Of a stretch of DNA of 5,728 nt, positions 1-4,957 are shown one piece after another (the stretch's first letter is position 1; each line of letters starts with the position of its first letter). The stretch covers positions 1 to 5,728 of the forward strand of contig CAZNUT010000052.1 of the NCBI GenBank assembly GCA_964576365.1, in the 5' to 3' direction. The notes under the pieces are model-generated. The model did no database searches. It saw only the letters and a program-made list of their open reading frames with translations, and was not told the DNA's origin. A program made the position numbers and the translations under genes. Source of the DNA: CAZMJG01 sp964576365 (GTDB taxonomy: Bacteria; Patescibacteriota; Microgenomatia; UBA1406; GWC2-37-13).

Positions 1-19
1 TCGATTCTCTCCGGGCTCA
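1..19 (+). tRNA. 3' end of a tRNA, truncated by the window edge
   Basis: The first bases read as the end of a tRNA: TCGATT fits a T-loop (its first T lies outside the window), CTCTC fits the 3' side of the T-stem, CGGGCTC the 3' side of the acceptor stem, and A19 the discriminator base. The next bases are CAA, so a CCA tail would not be encoded. The 5' half, including the anticodon, is not visible, so the amino acid cannot be named. The expected acceptor 5' strand would be GAGCCCG, or GGGCCCG with one G-U pair. The call rests on 19 bases. Confidence 0.5.
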
Positions 20-55
20 CAAACTAAACACACATAGTTGATCAGGATAGTTTGT
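19..55 (+). other. Inverted repeat (stem-loop) just after the tRNA end
   Basis: ACAAACTA at 19-26 is perfectly complementary to TAGTTTGT at 48-55, giving an 8-bp stem with a 21-base loop. It is AT-rich and not followed by a clear T run, so it is a poor intrinsic terminator. It could help define the 3' end of the tRNA transcript, or be chance. Confidence 0.25.
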
Positions 56-88
56 AATTATGCTTCATATTTGTGTGAGGGTGCACTG

Positions 89-116
89 CTAAACGATAGG
101 AGTATTAAACGTTTAG
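89..116. repeat. Inverted repeat CTAAACG / CGTTTAG with overlapping palindrome
   Basis: CTAAACG (89-95) is complementary to CGTTTAG (110-116) across a 14-base loop. The right arm also forms a perfect 10-base palindrome, TAAACGTTTA, at 106-115. Alternative pairings of the same arm are therefore possible. It lies in the non-coding region upstream of the histidine kinase. The function is unknown; a protein-binding site is possible. Confidence 0.3.
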
Positions 117-173
117 GCCGCTACAGTAAGTTTCTACTTTCAAAATGAGTTTGCTCGAAAGGTAAAGAGAGTA

Positions 174-195
174 TGACCGGCCATTTGACCGACCA
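174..195. promoter_or_regulatory. Tandem direct repeat, possible regulator binding site upstream of the kinase gene
   Basis: TGACCGGCCA (174-183) and TGACCGACCA (186-195) match at 9 of 10 positions and start 12 bases apart, about one helical turn. Their GC content stands out against the T-rich stretch that follows (200-240). The pair ends about 50 bases upstream of the kinase -10 box, where a response regulator that binds tandem direct half-sites could act. The repeat is seen; the operator role is inferred. Confidence 0.35.
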
Positions 196-246
196 GTCGA
201 TTTATTTTTTTCTTCTTTATAAGCGTTATTTTCTTTTATATAAGAG

Positions 247-252
247 TATAAT
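247..252 (+). promoter_or_regulatory. -10 box for the histidine kinase gene
   Basis: This is a perfect TATAAT. No good -35 box sits 15 to 18 bases upstream; the upstream DNA is T-rich, and TTATTT at 226-231 is the nearest, at 15 bases. The -10 box ends 9 bases before the ATG at 262, so transcription should begin at about 259-262, at or just before that ATG and 14 to 17 bases before the kinase start. Confidence 0.6.
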
Positions 253-261
253 GAGACTACT

Positions 262-279
262 ATGAAAACAAAAAAATGA
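262..279 (+). other. Five-codon upstream ORF (MKTKK) overlapping the kinase start
   Basis: An ATG at 262 opens the frame M-K-T-K-K and stops at TGA 277-279, which overlaps the kinase start codon as ATGA (276-279). From the -10 spacing, this ATG sits at the predicted 5' end of the mRNA, as in a leaderless start. The nine bases ATGAAAACA at 262-270 recur at 276-284, where they encode the kinase's own first residues. Termination and reinitiation at ATGA could feed ribosomes into the kinase. It may instead be an incidental duplicate of the start region. There is no direct evidence of translation. Confidence 0.3.
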
Positions 280-1367
280 AAACATTAACCGATAGTGCTG
301 AATTAGTCCGTGATTACGCTGAGGCAATTGTCGAAACAGTTCGGGAACCGCTCATGATTCTTGATTCTGAATTTCGAGTCCTTTATGCAAATAGGTCTTT
401 TTACAAAATTTTTCATGTGAATAAAAAAGAAACTGAAAATAAATCAATTTTTAATTTGGGAAATGGTCAGTGGGATAACCCCAAACTTCGTATTTTGTTA
501 CGAGATATACTTCCTCAAAAAACTTTTTTTCAAGATTTCGAAATAGAACATGAATTTCCCCATATAGGGAAAAGAGTAGTCCTTCTTAATGGACGAAAAA
601 TCATTCAAAAGAATTTGGATAAGCCAATGATACTTGTAGCCATTGAAGATATAACTGAAAAAAAACAAATTGACAGACAAAAAGACGATTTTATTTCTAT
701 AGCTTCACACGAGCTCAAAACCCCCGTTACTAGTATGAAAATGTACGCGCAAATTCTTCAAAAACATCCTCTCATTACCAGGGATAAAAAAGCCTCAGAT
801 ATGTTGTCAAAAATGGATTTGCAGATGAACAGGCTGACAGAGCTTGTCGCTTCATTTATGAATGTATACAAGTTGGGAACGGGAAAACTGCGACTTCATA
901 AAAAACACTTTGAGTTGTCGGAGTTGATCGCAGAAGTTGTCGCAAATTTTCAATATACGGTGACTTCGCACACAATTGAGCAGAAAGGTGTGAAAGCAAC
1001 AGTTTTTGCAGATAACTCGCGAATCAATCAGGTATTGGTGAATCTTATATCAAATGCAATTAAGTATTCACCTGATGCTGATAGGGTTATAGTAAATCTC
1101 ACTAGAGCAAAAGGGAAAATAACAGTATCTGTGCAGGATTTTGGAATGGGTATACCAAAAGAGGAGCAAAGCAGGATATACGAGCGTTTTATTAGAGCAA
1201 AAGGGAAAAGGGAAGGAAAAATACCCGGACTTGGACTCGGGCTCTTTATTTCTGCAGAAGTTGTAAGACAGCATAAGGGCAATCTATGGGTTGAAAGTAC
1301 TCTGGGCAAAGGGTCAACTTTTTATTTCACTATACCTGTGGGAAACAATTTGATTAAAAGAAAATAG
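276..1367 (+). CDS. Soluble PAS-domain sensor histidine kinase
   Basis: This is a cytoplasmic two-component sensor kinase that should autophosphorylate on histidine and pass the phosphate to a response regulator. There is no signal peptide or membrane segment. A PAS domain fills residues 15-127, with the family-typical REPLMILDSEFRVLYAN (23-39) and LGNGQWD (61-67) and ending in EDITEKK. The HisKA dimerisation domain carries the H-box SHELKTP, phospho-acceptor His145. The ATPase domain shows an N-box (Asn256, Asn260), a G1 box DFGMG (288-292), an F-box around Phe305 and a G2 box GLGLGLF (318-324). All catalytic motifs are intact. The ATG at 276 is the first in-frame start and has no Shine-Dalgarno; it overlaps the stop of a five-codon upstream ORF. 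No response regulator is adjacent, so the partner and signal are unknown. The PAS type resembles those found beside CheR/CheB-like modules and in many orphan kinases. Confidence 0.95.
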   Translation: MKTLTDSAELVRDYAEAIVETVREPLMILDSEFRVLYANRSFYKIFHVNKKETENKSIFNLGNGQWDNPKLRILLRDILPQKTFFQDFEIEHEFPHIGKRVVLLNGRKIIQKNLDKPMILVAIEDITEKKQIDRQKDDFISIASHELKTPVTSMKMYAQILQKHPLITRDKKASDMLSKMDLQMNRLTELVASFMNVYKLGTGKLRLHKKHFELSELIAEVVANFQYTVTSHTIEQKGVKATVFADNSRINQVLVNLISNAIKYSPDADRVIVNLTRAKGKITVSVQDFGMGIPKEEQSRIYERFIRAKGKREGKIPGLGLGLFISAEVVRQHKGNLWVESTLGKGSTFYFTIPVGNNLIKRK

Positions 1368-1504
1368 ACCTCATTCAGAAATTTCTTCTCATTGATGATC
1401 GATATTCAAATAAAAATACAAGTAATTGGCTTTGGTGGCTCAATGCACATGCTGATACAACAACTCATCAAAAACAACGAGATTTATTACAGGAACAGGT
1501 GTAA
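1358..1504 (+). other. Open stretch without a start codon after the kinase (possible gene remnant)
   Basis: In the frame ending at TAA 1502-1504, 48 codons are open from 1358, just inside the kinase 3' end. There is no ATG, GTG or TTG near the start. The translation includes IDDRYSN and a Trp-rich segment NWLWWLNAHAD, followed by a Gln-rich tail HQKQRDLLQEQV. The composition looks more protein-like than typical noise, so it could be the decayed C-terminal end of a lost gene. Chance is equally possible. The rest of the gap to 1593 shows no convincing terminator hairpin for either convergent gene. Confidence 0.18.
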
Positions 1505-1593
1505 ACCCAGGACTTTTTTCATATGAGACACATTATTCAAATGTTAAATACTAAGCGTTAAAATTGAAGAAATGTAACACAAAATCAGAAGGA

Positions 1594-2874
1594 TTATCGG
1601 AGAGATACGAGGATTTTGTCTACACGCTTTTCATCCATGTCGGCGACCTCGATCTGATAGCCATTCAACATAAAATGATCTCCTGTCACGGGCATACGGC
1701 CAAGTTTATGCATCACAAAACCACCTATCGTATTGTAGCCCGCGTCTTTTTCGTCCGGAAGCTGGGTGATTTTAAAATATTTTTTAAATTCGCTCATGAG
1801 CACCAGACCGTCTACATACCAGGAAGTACGCGTACGCTGTATGATTTTTTTATCCTCAGGCTGGCGTTGTTCGGGAAAATTACCAACAATCGCCTCAAGT
1901 ATATCGGTGAGCGTCACCAGTCCTTCGGCATTGCCATATTCATCAATGACTATTCCCTGATGAATTTTATTTTTTTTAAAAAGCTCGAGTACATGAAGAG
2001 CTTTTACGTGCGCGGGGATAAAAAGCGGCTGATACATCATGTCTTTGATGTGCACTTTCTTCTCCCCTATCACCGAAGCCAACAAGGTATCTCCGCTTAT
2101 GATTCCGATAATTTTATCAAGTGAGCCTTCGCAGACAGGAAAATAGCTATACGGGTTTTTGATGACTTTTGTAGTGATCTGGTCTATGGGTTCATTGAGT
2201 TCTACCCAGACTATTTTGCTTCGCGCTGTCATGAGTGTGTTTACTCTCACCTCGCCGAGACTGAGTGTGCGCTCTACGATGTGTCTTTCTGTGTGGCGAA
2301 ATACACCGTGGGCTGCACCTTGCTGCACGAGTTGTCGCACTTCTTCGGGACTTACGGGAGGTGTGCGCTGCTGACGGACACCGATACTGCGAAGAACAAG
2401 CTCTGTAGTTGCGCTGAAAATGTTGACAACAGGTGCAAAAATACGGGCTAAAATGAGCATGGGACGAGCCATGAGCATGCTGATACGCTCTGAATGCTGC
2501 AGGCCAATGCGTTTGGGGATGAGCTCGCCAAAAATGACTGAGATATACGTGGTGAATATGACAAAACATACCAGTCCGATGATATGAGATGCCGAAGAAG
2601 AGAGGCCGGTAGATGTCAGCAAAGATTCAAATGGTTCTTGAAATGCGATGATCCCGATCGCTCCTGAAAGAATACTGATGAGGGTGATACCTATCTGCAC
2701 GATTGAAAAAAGCATGTTCGGGTTGTCTGAGAGACGCATGACAGCTTGCGCACGGTGGTCACCTTCCTGGCTGAGTTTTTGGATAAGAGTTTTGCGTCCG
2801 GAGATGATAGCGATCTCTGCCATGGACAAAATGCCATTGAGCACAACAAGAATAAGCACGGACAGTATTGCCAT
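1594..2874 (-). CDS. CNNM/CBS/CorC-domain membrane protein (HlyC/CorC hemolysin-like family)
   Basis: This 426-residue membrane protein belongs to a family implicated in Mg2+/Co2+ transport or homeostasis; the 'hemolysin' name is historical. A CNNM (DUF21) domain covers residues 1 to about 170. It has hydrophobic segments near 1-22, 54-78 and 97-118 and possibly 137-155, plus the hallmark FGELIPKRIGL (115-125). Two CBS domains follow (about 208-268 and 272-331), the second ending in DEYGNAEGLVTLTDILEAIVG, which is typical. A CorC/HlyC C-terminal domain covers about 344-426 (WYVDG, YNTIGGFV, GD at 398-399). The length is normal for the family and all domains are complete. The start fits the first hydrophobic residues, and a -10 box lies 6 bases upstream. 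It converges with the kinase and diverges from the 80-residue gene. Ion specificity cannot be read from the sequence. Confidence 0.94.
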   Translation of the reverse strand: MAILSVLILVVLNGILSMAEIAIISGRKTLIQKLSQEGDHRAQAVMRLSDNPNMLFSIVQIGITLISILSGAIGIIAFQEPFESLLTSTGLSSSASHIIGLVCFVIFTTYISVIFGELIPKRIGLQHSERISMLMARPMLILARIFAPVVNIFSATTELVLRSIGVRQQRTPPVSPEEVRQLVQQGAAHGVFRHTERHIVERTLSLGEVRVNTLMTARSKIVWVELNEPIDQITTKVIKNPYSYFPVCEGSLDKIIGIISGDTLLASVIGEKKVHIKDMMYQPLFIPAHVKALHVLELFKKNKIHQGIVIDEYGNAEGLVTLTDILEAIVGNFPEQRQPEDKKIIQRTRTSWYVDGLVLMSEFKKYFKITQLPDEKDAGYNTIGGFVMHKLGRMPVTGDHFMLNGYQIEVADMDEKRVDKILVSLR

Positions 2875-2880
2875 GCTCTC

Positions 2881-2909
2881 ACTATATCACGAACGACAGG
2901 TTCAAACAA
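2881..2909 (-). promoter_or_regulatory. Promoter of the CNNM/CBS gene (leaderless geometry)
   Basis: On the minus strand, TTGTTT (2909-2904) and TATAGT (2886-2881) are separated by exactly 17 bases. The -10 box ends 6 bases before the ATG at 2874, so the transcript should begin at or next to the start codon. GAGAG just before the ATG resembles a weak Shine-Dalgarno, but would lie at or upstream of the predicted transcription start. Confidence 0.6.
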
Positions 2910-2930
2910 TACGTAAACAAAGAAAAGTTT

Positions 2931-2942
2931 TGATACATATCA
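2931..2942. promoter_or_regulatory. Palindrome between the divergent promoters
   Basis: TGATA-CA-TATCA is a perfect inverted repeat with a two-base centre. It lies between the -35 box of the minus-strand gene and the -10 box of the plus-strand gene, where one regulator could affect both. Short AT-rich palindromes are common by chance, so the operator role is only a suggestion. Confidence 0.2.
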
Positions 2943-2973
2943 GTTGTGTAGTGCAGTAATGAAGAGGTAAGAA

Positions 2974-2979
2974 TATAAT
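2974..2979 (+). promoter_or_regulatory. -10 box for the 80-residue gene (leaderless geometry)
   Basis: This is a perfect TATAAT ending 8 bases before the ATG at 2988. No recognisable -35 hexamer sits 16 to 19 bases upstream. The GAGG at 2964-2967 is about 20 bases before the ATG and upstream of the predicted transcription start, so it cannot act as a ribosome binding site. The sequence from the box to the start, ending GCCATATG, is nearly the same as at obg. Confidence 0.6.
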
Positions 2980-2987
2980 ACAGCCAT

Positions 2988-3230
2988 ATGACGCACGTCT
3001 ATATTGATAAAGAAGGTAAATTGATTGTCGGAGGACATGAGATACAGCCAGGTCGTGATGGTGGGTTGACAGAAGCATTATTGGATCAGTGGAGAGATGA
3101 GGCAAGTCTTGCATTTGATCTAGAAAGCAGACCAACGTGGCAGCATATTTTGATTCCAAGCTTTGGAGAAGAAAATAGACTATATCATGAAGACGCTCAA
3201 CTTCTCAGAAGTCTTGGTTTGATAAAATAA
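2988..3230 (+). CDS. Small protein of unknown function, 80 residues
   Basis: I do not recognise this protein. It is soluble and somewhat acidic, with no cysteine, signal peptide or membrane segment. The first 20 residues (THVYIDKEGKLIVGGHEI) suggest a short beta hairpin. Residues 26-47 (LTEALLDQWRDEASLAFDL) suggest a helix, and the end (YHEDAQLLRSLGLIK) a second helix. It reads as real because a perfect -10 box stands 8 bases before its ATG, its frame fills the space between flanking promoters, and the opposite-strand reading frames look like shadows. It is probably transcribed alone, since the next gene has its own promoter. It may be lineage-specific. Confidence 0.7.
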   Translation: MTHVYIDKEGKLIVGGHEIQPGRDGGLTEALLDQWRDEASLAFDLESRPTWQHILIPSFGEENRLYHEDAQLLRSLGLIK

Positions 3231-3237
3231 AAACCAC

Positions 3238-3265
3238 TTTACATTTTTTGGATTGATTGTATACT
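3238..3265 (+). promoter_or_regulatory. Promoter of the split small gene
   Basis: TTTACA (3238-3243) and TATACT (3260-3265) are separated by 16 bases, the best two-box match on the plus strand here. It predicts a transcript start near 3272 and a leader of about 23 bases without a Shine-Dalgarno. This is the one plus-strand gene here whose -10 box is not next to its start codon. Confidence 0.5.
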
Positions 3266-3294
3266 ATAAAAAATTACACATTTGATATCTATAT

Positions 3295-3528
3295 ATGACG
3301 AAAATAGACGAAGATATGAATCGAGCAGTTTATGAAGCTGCAGATGGACATTATTTTTCTGCTGCGGCTGGAAATACAGCAGCAGCGGTAATAAAGCAAT
3401 TTGGCCAACAGCTTTCTCCACAAACCGCTAGAGAACTAAGTTGTCAAAGTCACAATGCTGCGGTTTTGCAGCCTGGTTATTGGGAAAATCAAATTGCGAA
3501 AGGATTCGCAACTATGGGACCACCTTAA
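3295..3528 (+). CDS. Small protein of unknown function, 77 residues; likely N-terminal half of a frameshifted gene
   Basis: I do not recognise this protein. It begins TKIDEDMNRAVYEAADGHYF, followed by an Ala-rich helix-like stretch (SAAAGNTAAAVIKQF, 22-36) and QQLSPQTARELSCQSHNAAV. There are no membrane segments. The frame ends at TAA 3526-3528, but a protein-like reading continues in the next frame to 3727. Dropping one G at 3502-3503 gives a continuous 143-residue protein running AKDSQLWDHLNKDPP across the junction, which reads more naturally than the present tail GFATMGPP. The ATG at 3295 is the natural start, and a good promoter lies upstream. The alternatives are a genuine short protein, a sequencing error, or a recent inactivating insertion. 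Confidence 0.6.
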   Translation: MTKIDEDMNRAVYEAADGHYFSAAAGNTAAAVIKQFGQQLSPQTARELSCQSHNAAVLQPGYWENQIAKGFATMGPP

Positions 3529-3727
3529 CAAGGATCCCCCTTCTCAATACTATATGTTAGAGAATACCATATGGGAATTCGTAAGGATTAATCAACCTCT
3601 TTGGACTTCCAAGCCATGTGCAAATCGCCACTCAGGAACTGGTAGAAAAGGCATGTTTGATCCGCTAACTCAGCAAATTGCCGACTACTCTAATCAACTT
3701 AACGAAGCAGCTTCAAAGGGCAGATAA
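3455..3727 (+). CDS. Downstream half of the frameshifted small gene, or a separate short ORF
   Basis: This is the frame one base ahead of the previous gene. It is open from about 3440 to TAA at 3725-3727, with its first ATG at 3455 and another at 3554 (57 residues). Only the part after about 3504 looks protein-like: DSQLWDHLNKDPPSQYYMLEN, then EFVRINQPLW and a soluble tail ending QQIADYSNQLNEAASKGR. The 3455-3503 part (MLRFCSLVIGKIKLRK) is probably an out-of-frame shadow of the upstream ORF. No promoter or ribosome binding site precedes 3455, 3494 (TTG) or 3554, so independent expression is doubtful. I favour a single gene, 3295-3727, carrying a +1 base near 3502. Confidence 0.42.
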   Translation: MLRFCSLVIGKIKLRKDSQLWDHLNKDPPSQYYMLENTIWEFVRINQPLWTSKPCANRHSGTGRKGMFDPLTQQIADYSNQLNEAASKGR

Positions 3728-3744
3728 TAGTCCTATCTATCCGC

Positions 3745-3750
3745 TATAAT
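3745..3750 (+). promoter_or_regulatory. -10 box for obg (leaderless geometry)
   Basis: This is a perfect TATAAT ending 7 bases before the obg ATG at 3758. No -35 hexamer is apparent at the expected distance; the region overlaps the 3' end of the previous ORF. An out-of-frame ATG at 3751 directly follows the box but lies upstream of the predicted transcription start. The bases between the box and the start end in GCCATATG, as at 2988. Confidence 0.62.
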
Positions 3751-3757
3751 ATGCCAT

Positions 3758-4696
3758 ATGTTTGTCGATGAACTCAGCTTTATTGTCGAGGGCGGCACTG
3801 GCGGCGACGGCGCAGCTACCTTTTATCCTGGCTACAATACCGGCCCCTCAGGTGGCAATGGTGGGAGAGGTGGCAATATCTTCATAGCCGGTGATCCCAA
3901 TATGAGCGATCTCTACCGCTACAGTGGCAAAAAGAAATTCACTGCACATCCGGGAGGCAAAGGAGCTAATTTCGATAAAGATGGTGCAAAAGGAGAAGAT
4001 GTCATATTACCTGTTCCGATTGGTACCACAGTCACCGATACCGAGCGTGCTACCACAATCGAAATCACCACCATCGAACCTGTGCTTGTCGCACGAGGAG
4101 GTCGCGGAGGCAAAGGAAATACACATTTTGTTTCTTCCACAAATCGATCGCCGACCGAAGCAGAAAAAGGGAGGTCTGGTCAGAAAAAGATGCTCCGGCT
4201 TGTTGTTCGCCTCATCGCAGATGTTGGTCTCATAGGACTTCCAAACGCCGGCAAATCCAGCCTATTAAATGAGCTTACTGCAGCATCAGTGAAGACGGCA
4301 GCCTATCCTTTTACGACGCTTGAGCCGCACTTGGGTGCGTGCGGGAGGCGAATCCTCGCAGACATTCCAGGACTTATTGAAGGTGCTTCAAAAGGCAAAG
4401 GACTCGGGATCAGATTTCTCAAACATATCGAAAAAGTTCATACACTGTTTCATTGTGTTGCGGCAGATTCTATAGATCCACTCAAAGACTACGAAACAAT
4501 CAGAGAAGAGCTGGGAAGCTACAATAAATCTTTACTTGAAAAAGAGGAAGTCATACTTCTCACCAAATCCGATCTGGTTTCAGAGGAAAAAATGCAGGAG
4601 TTGATTTCCCTATTTCAAAAAATCCGCGATACTGTTTTGCCCCTATCCATTTATAATCCAGATCAGGTGGAAAAATTGAGACAAAGAATTTCTTGA
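3758..4696 (+). CDS. obg: Obg/CgtA family GTPase, short form
   Basis: Obg is an essential GTPase acting in large ribosomal subunit assembly and stress control. The 312 residues comprise the glycine-rich Obg fold (1 to about 155; SGGNGGRGGN at 31-40, HPGGKGANF at 64-72, ARGGRGGKGN at 112-121) and the G domain (about 156-312). G-domain motifs are the P-loop GLPNAGKSS (160-168), switch I YPFTTLEP with Thr186/187, switch II DIPGLIEGA (202-210) and G4 TKSD (269-272), where Thr replaces the usual Asn of NKxD. G5 is reduced to LSIYN instead of an SA motif. The usual conserved FRREK region is shortened to FYPGYNTGP. No C-terminal OCT domain is present; it is the most variable part of the family. The ATG at 3758 gives the expected MFVDE start. 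It is not linked to rplU/rpmA here and seems to be transcribed alone. Confidence 0.96.
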   Translation: MFVDELSFIVEGGTGGDGAATFYPGYNTGPSGGNGGRGGNIFIAGDPNMSDLYRYSGKKKFTAHPGGKGANFDKDGAKGEDVILPVPIGTTVTDTERATTIEITTIEPVLVARGGRGGKGNTHFVSSTNRSPTEAEKGRSGQKKMLRLVVRLIADVGLIGLPNAGKSSLLNELTAASVKTAAYPFTTLEPHLGACGRRILADIPGLIEGASKGKGLGIRFLKHIEKVHTLFHCVAADSIDPLKDYETIREELGSYNKSLLEKEEVILLTKSDLVSEEKMQELISLFQKIRDTVLPLSIYNPDQVEKLRQRIS

Positions 4697-4697
4697 G

Positions 4698-4721
4698 TAG
4701 CATATTTTTTTAAATATGTTG
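4698..4721 (+). terminator. AT-rich hairpin directly after obg
   Basis: CATATTT (4701-4707) pairs perfectly with AAATATG (4712-4718) around a TTTT loop. G-U, A-T and T-G pairs extend the stem to 10 bp (4698-4721). It begins two bases after the obg stop codon. It lacks a GC-rich stem and a clean T run (GTAGTTT follows), so termination would be weak; it could also protect the mRNA 3' end. Confidence 0.35.
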
Positions 4722-4802
4722 TAGTTTCCAAACAAGTTCTTACAGATTGCTTCGTCATTATGATAACTTTCCTCATGCCACAGGCGGACAGTCGCAATGA
4801 TG

Positions 4803-4839
4803 TATAATTGAACACCTGTCAACTAGCAGGCAGGCTTTT
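4803..4839 (+). promoter_or_regulatory. Isolated TATAAT followed by a hairpin and CTTTTC in the obg downstream spacer
   Basis: A perfect TATAAT (4803-4808) has no gene start within the next 140 bases. CCTGTC (4815-4820) then pairs with GGCAGG (4829-4834, one G-U) around an eight-base loop, followed by CTTTTC. It may be an inert -10-like sequence with a weak terminator for obg read-through, or the start of a short RNA. The remainder of the 4697-4957 spacer holds another small stem, CGATT/AATCG at 4875-4889, and no open reading frame of note. Confidence 0.25.
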
Positions 4840-4921
4840 CACTATTAACTAGATCTACAACCTAACACGTTATACGATTAACCCAATCGAAAGCTCAAAA
4901 TCACAGAAGAAAGTGCTCCGC

Positions 4922-4950
4922 TTGCGGGTTGGGGTCCAATATCATATAAT
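4922..4950 (+). promoter_or_regulatory. Promoter of the right-edge gene (leaderless geometry)
   Basis: TTGCGG (4922-4927) and a perfect TATAAT (4945-4950) are separated by 17 bases. The -10 box ends 7 bases before the ATG at 4958, so the transcript should start at or beside the start codon. No Shine-Dalgarno is present. Confidence 0.65.
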
Positions 4951-4957
4951 CTCAGAC

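Noticed and set aside
200..240. T-rich tract after the 174-195 repeat as an intrinsic terminator.
   Set aside because: The GC-rich bases before it form only a four-pair stem with a two-base loop (CGAC/GTCG), and no gene upstream needs terminating beyond the tRNA.
1564..2124. A 186-codon plus-strand ORF opposite the CNNM/CBS gene.
   Set aside because: It is antisense to a complete protein with clear CBS and CorC domains, has no promoter or ribosome binding site, and its translation is poor in protein-like patterns. It is a shadow of the minus-strand gene.
3526..3529. Programmed +1 frameshift at CCT TAA C joining the two small ORFs.
   Set aside because: The joined protein reads better with a shift near 3502. 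A GGGA a few bases upstream is weak as a stimulator, and no family with such recoding is recognised. Kept only as a minor alternative.
4694..4807. TGA at the end of obg read as glycine (alternative code of some CPR lineages), extending the protein by 36 codons.
   Set aside because: No gene in the window contains an in-frame TGA. Obg already ends at the natural end of its G domain, and the extension resembles no Obg C-terminal domain.
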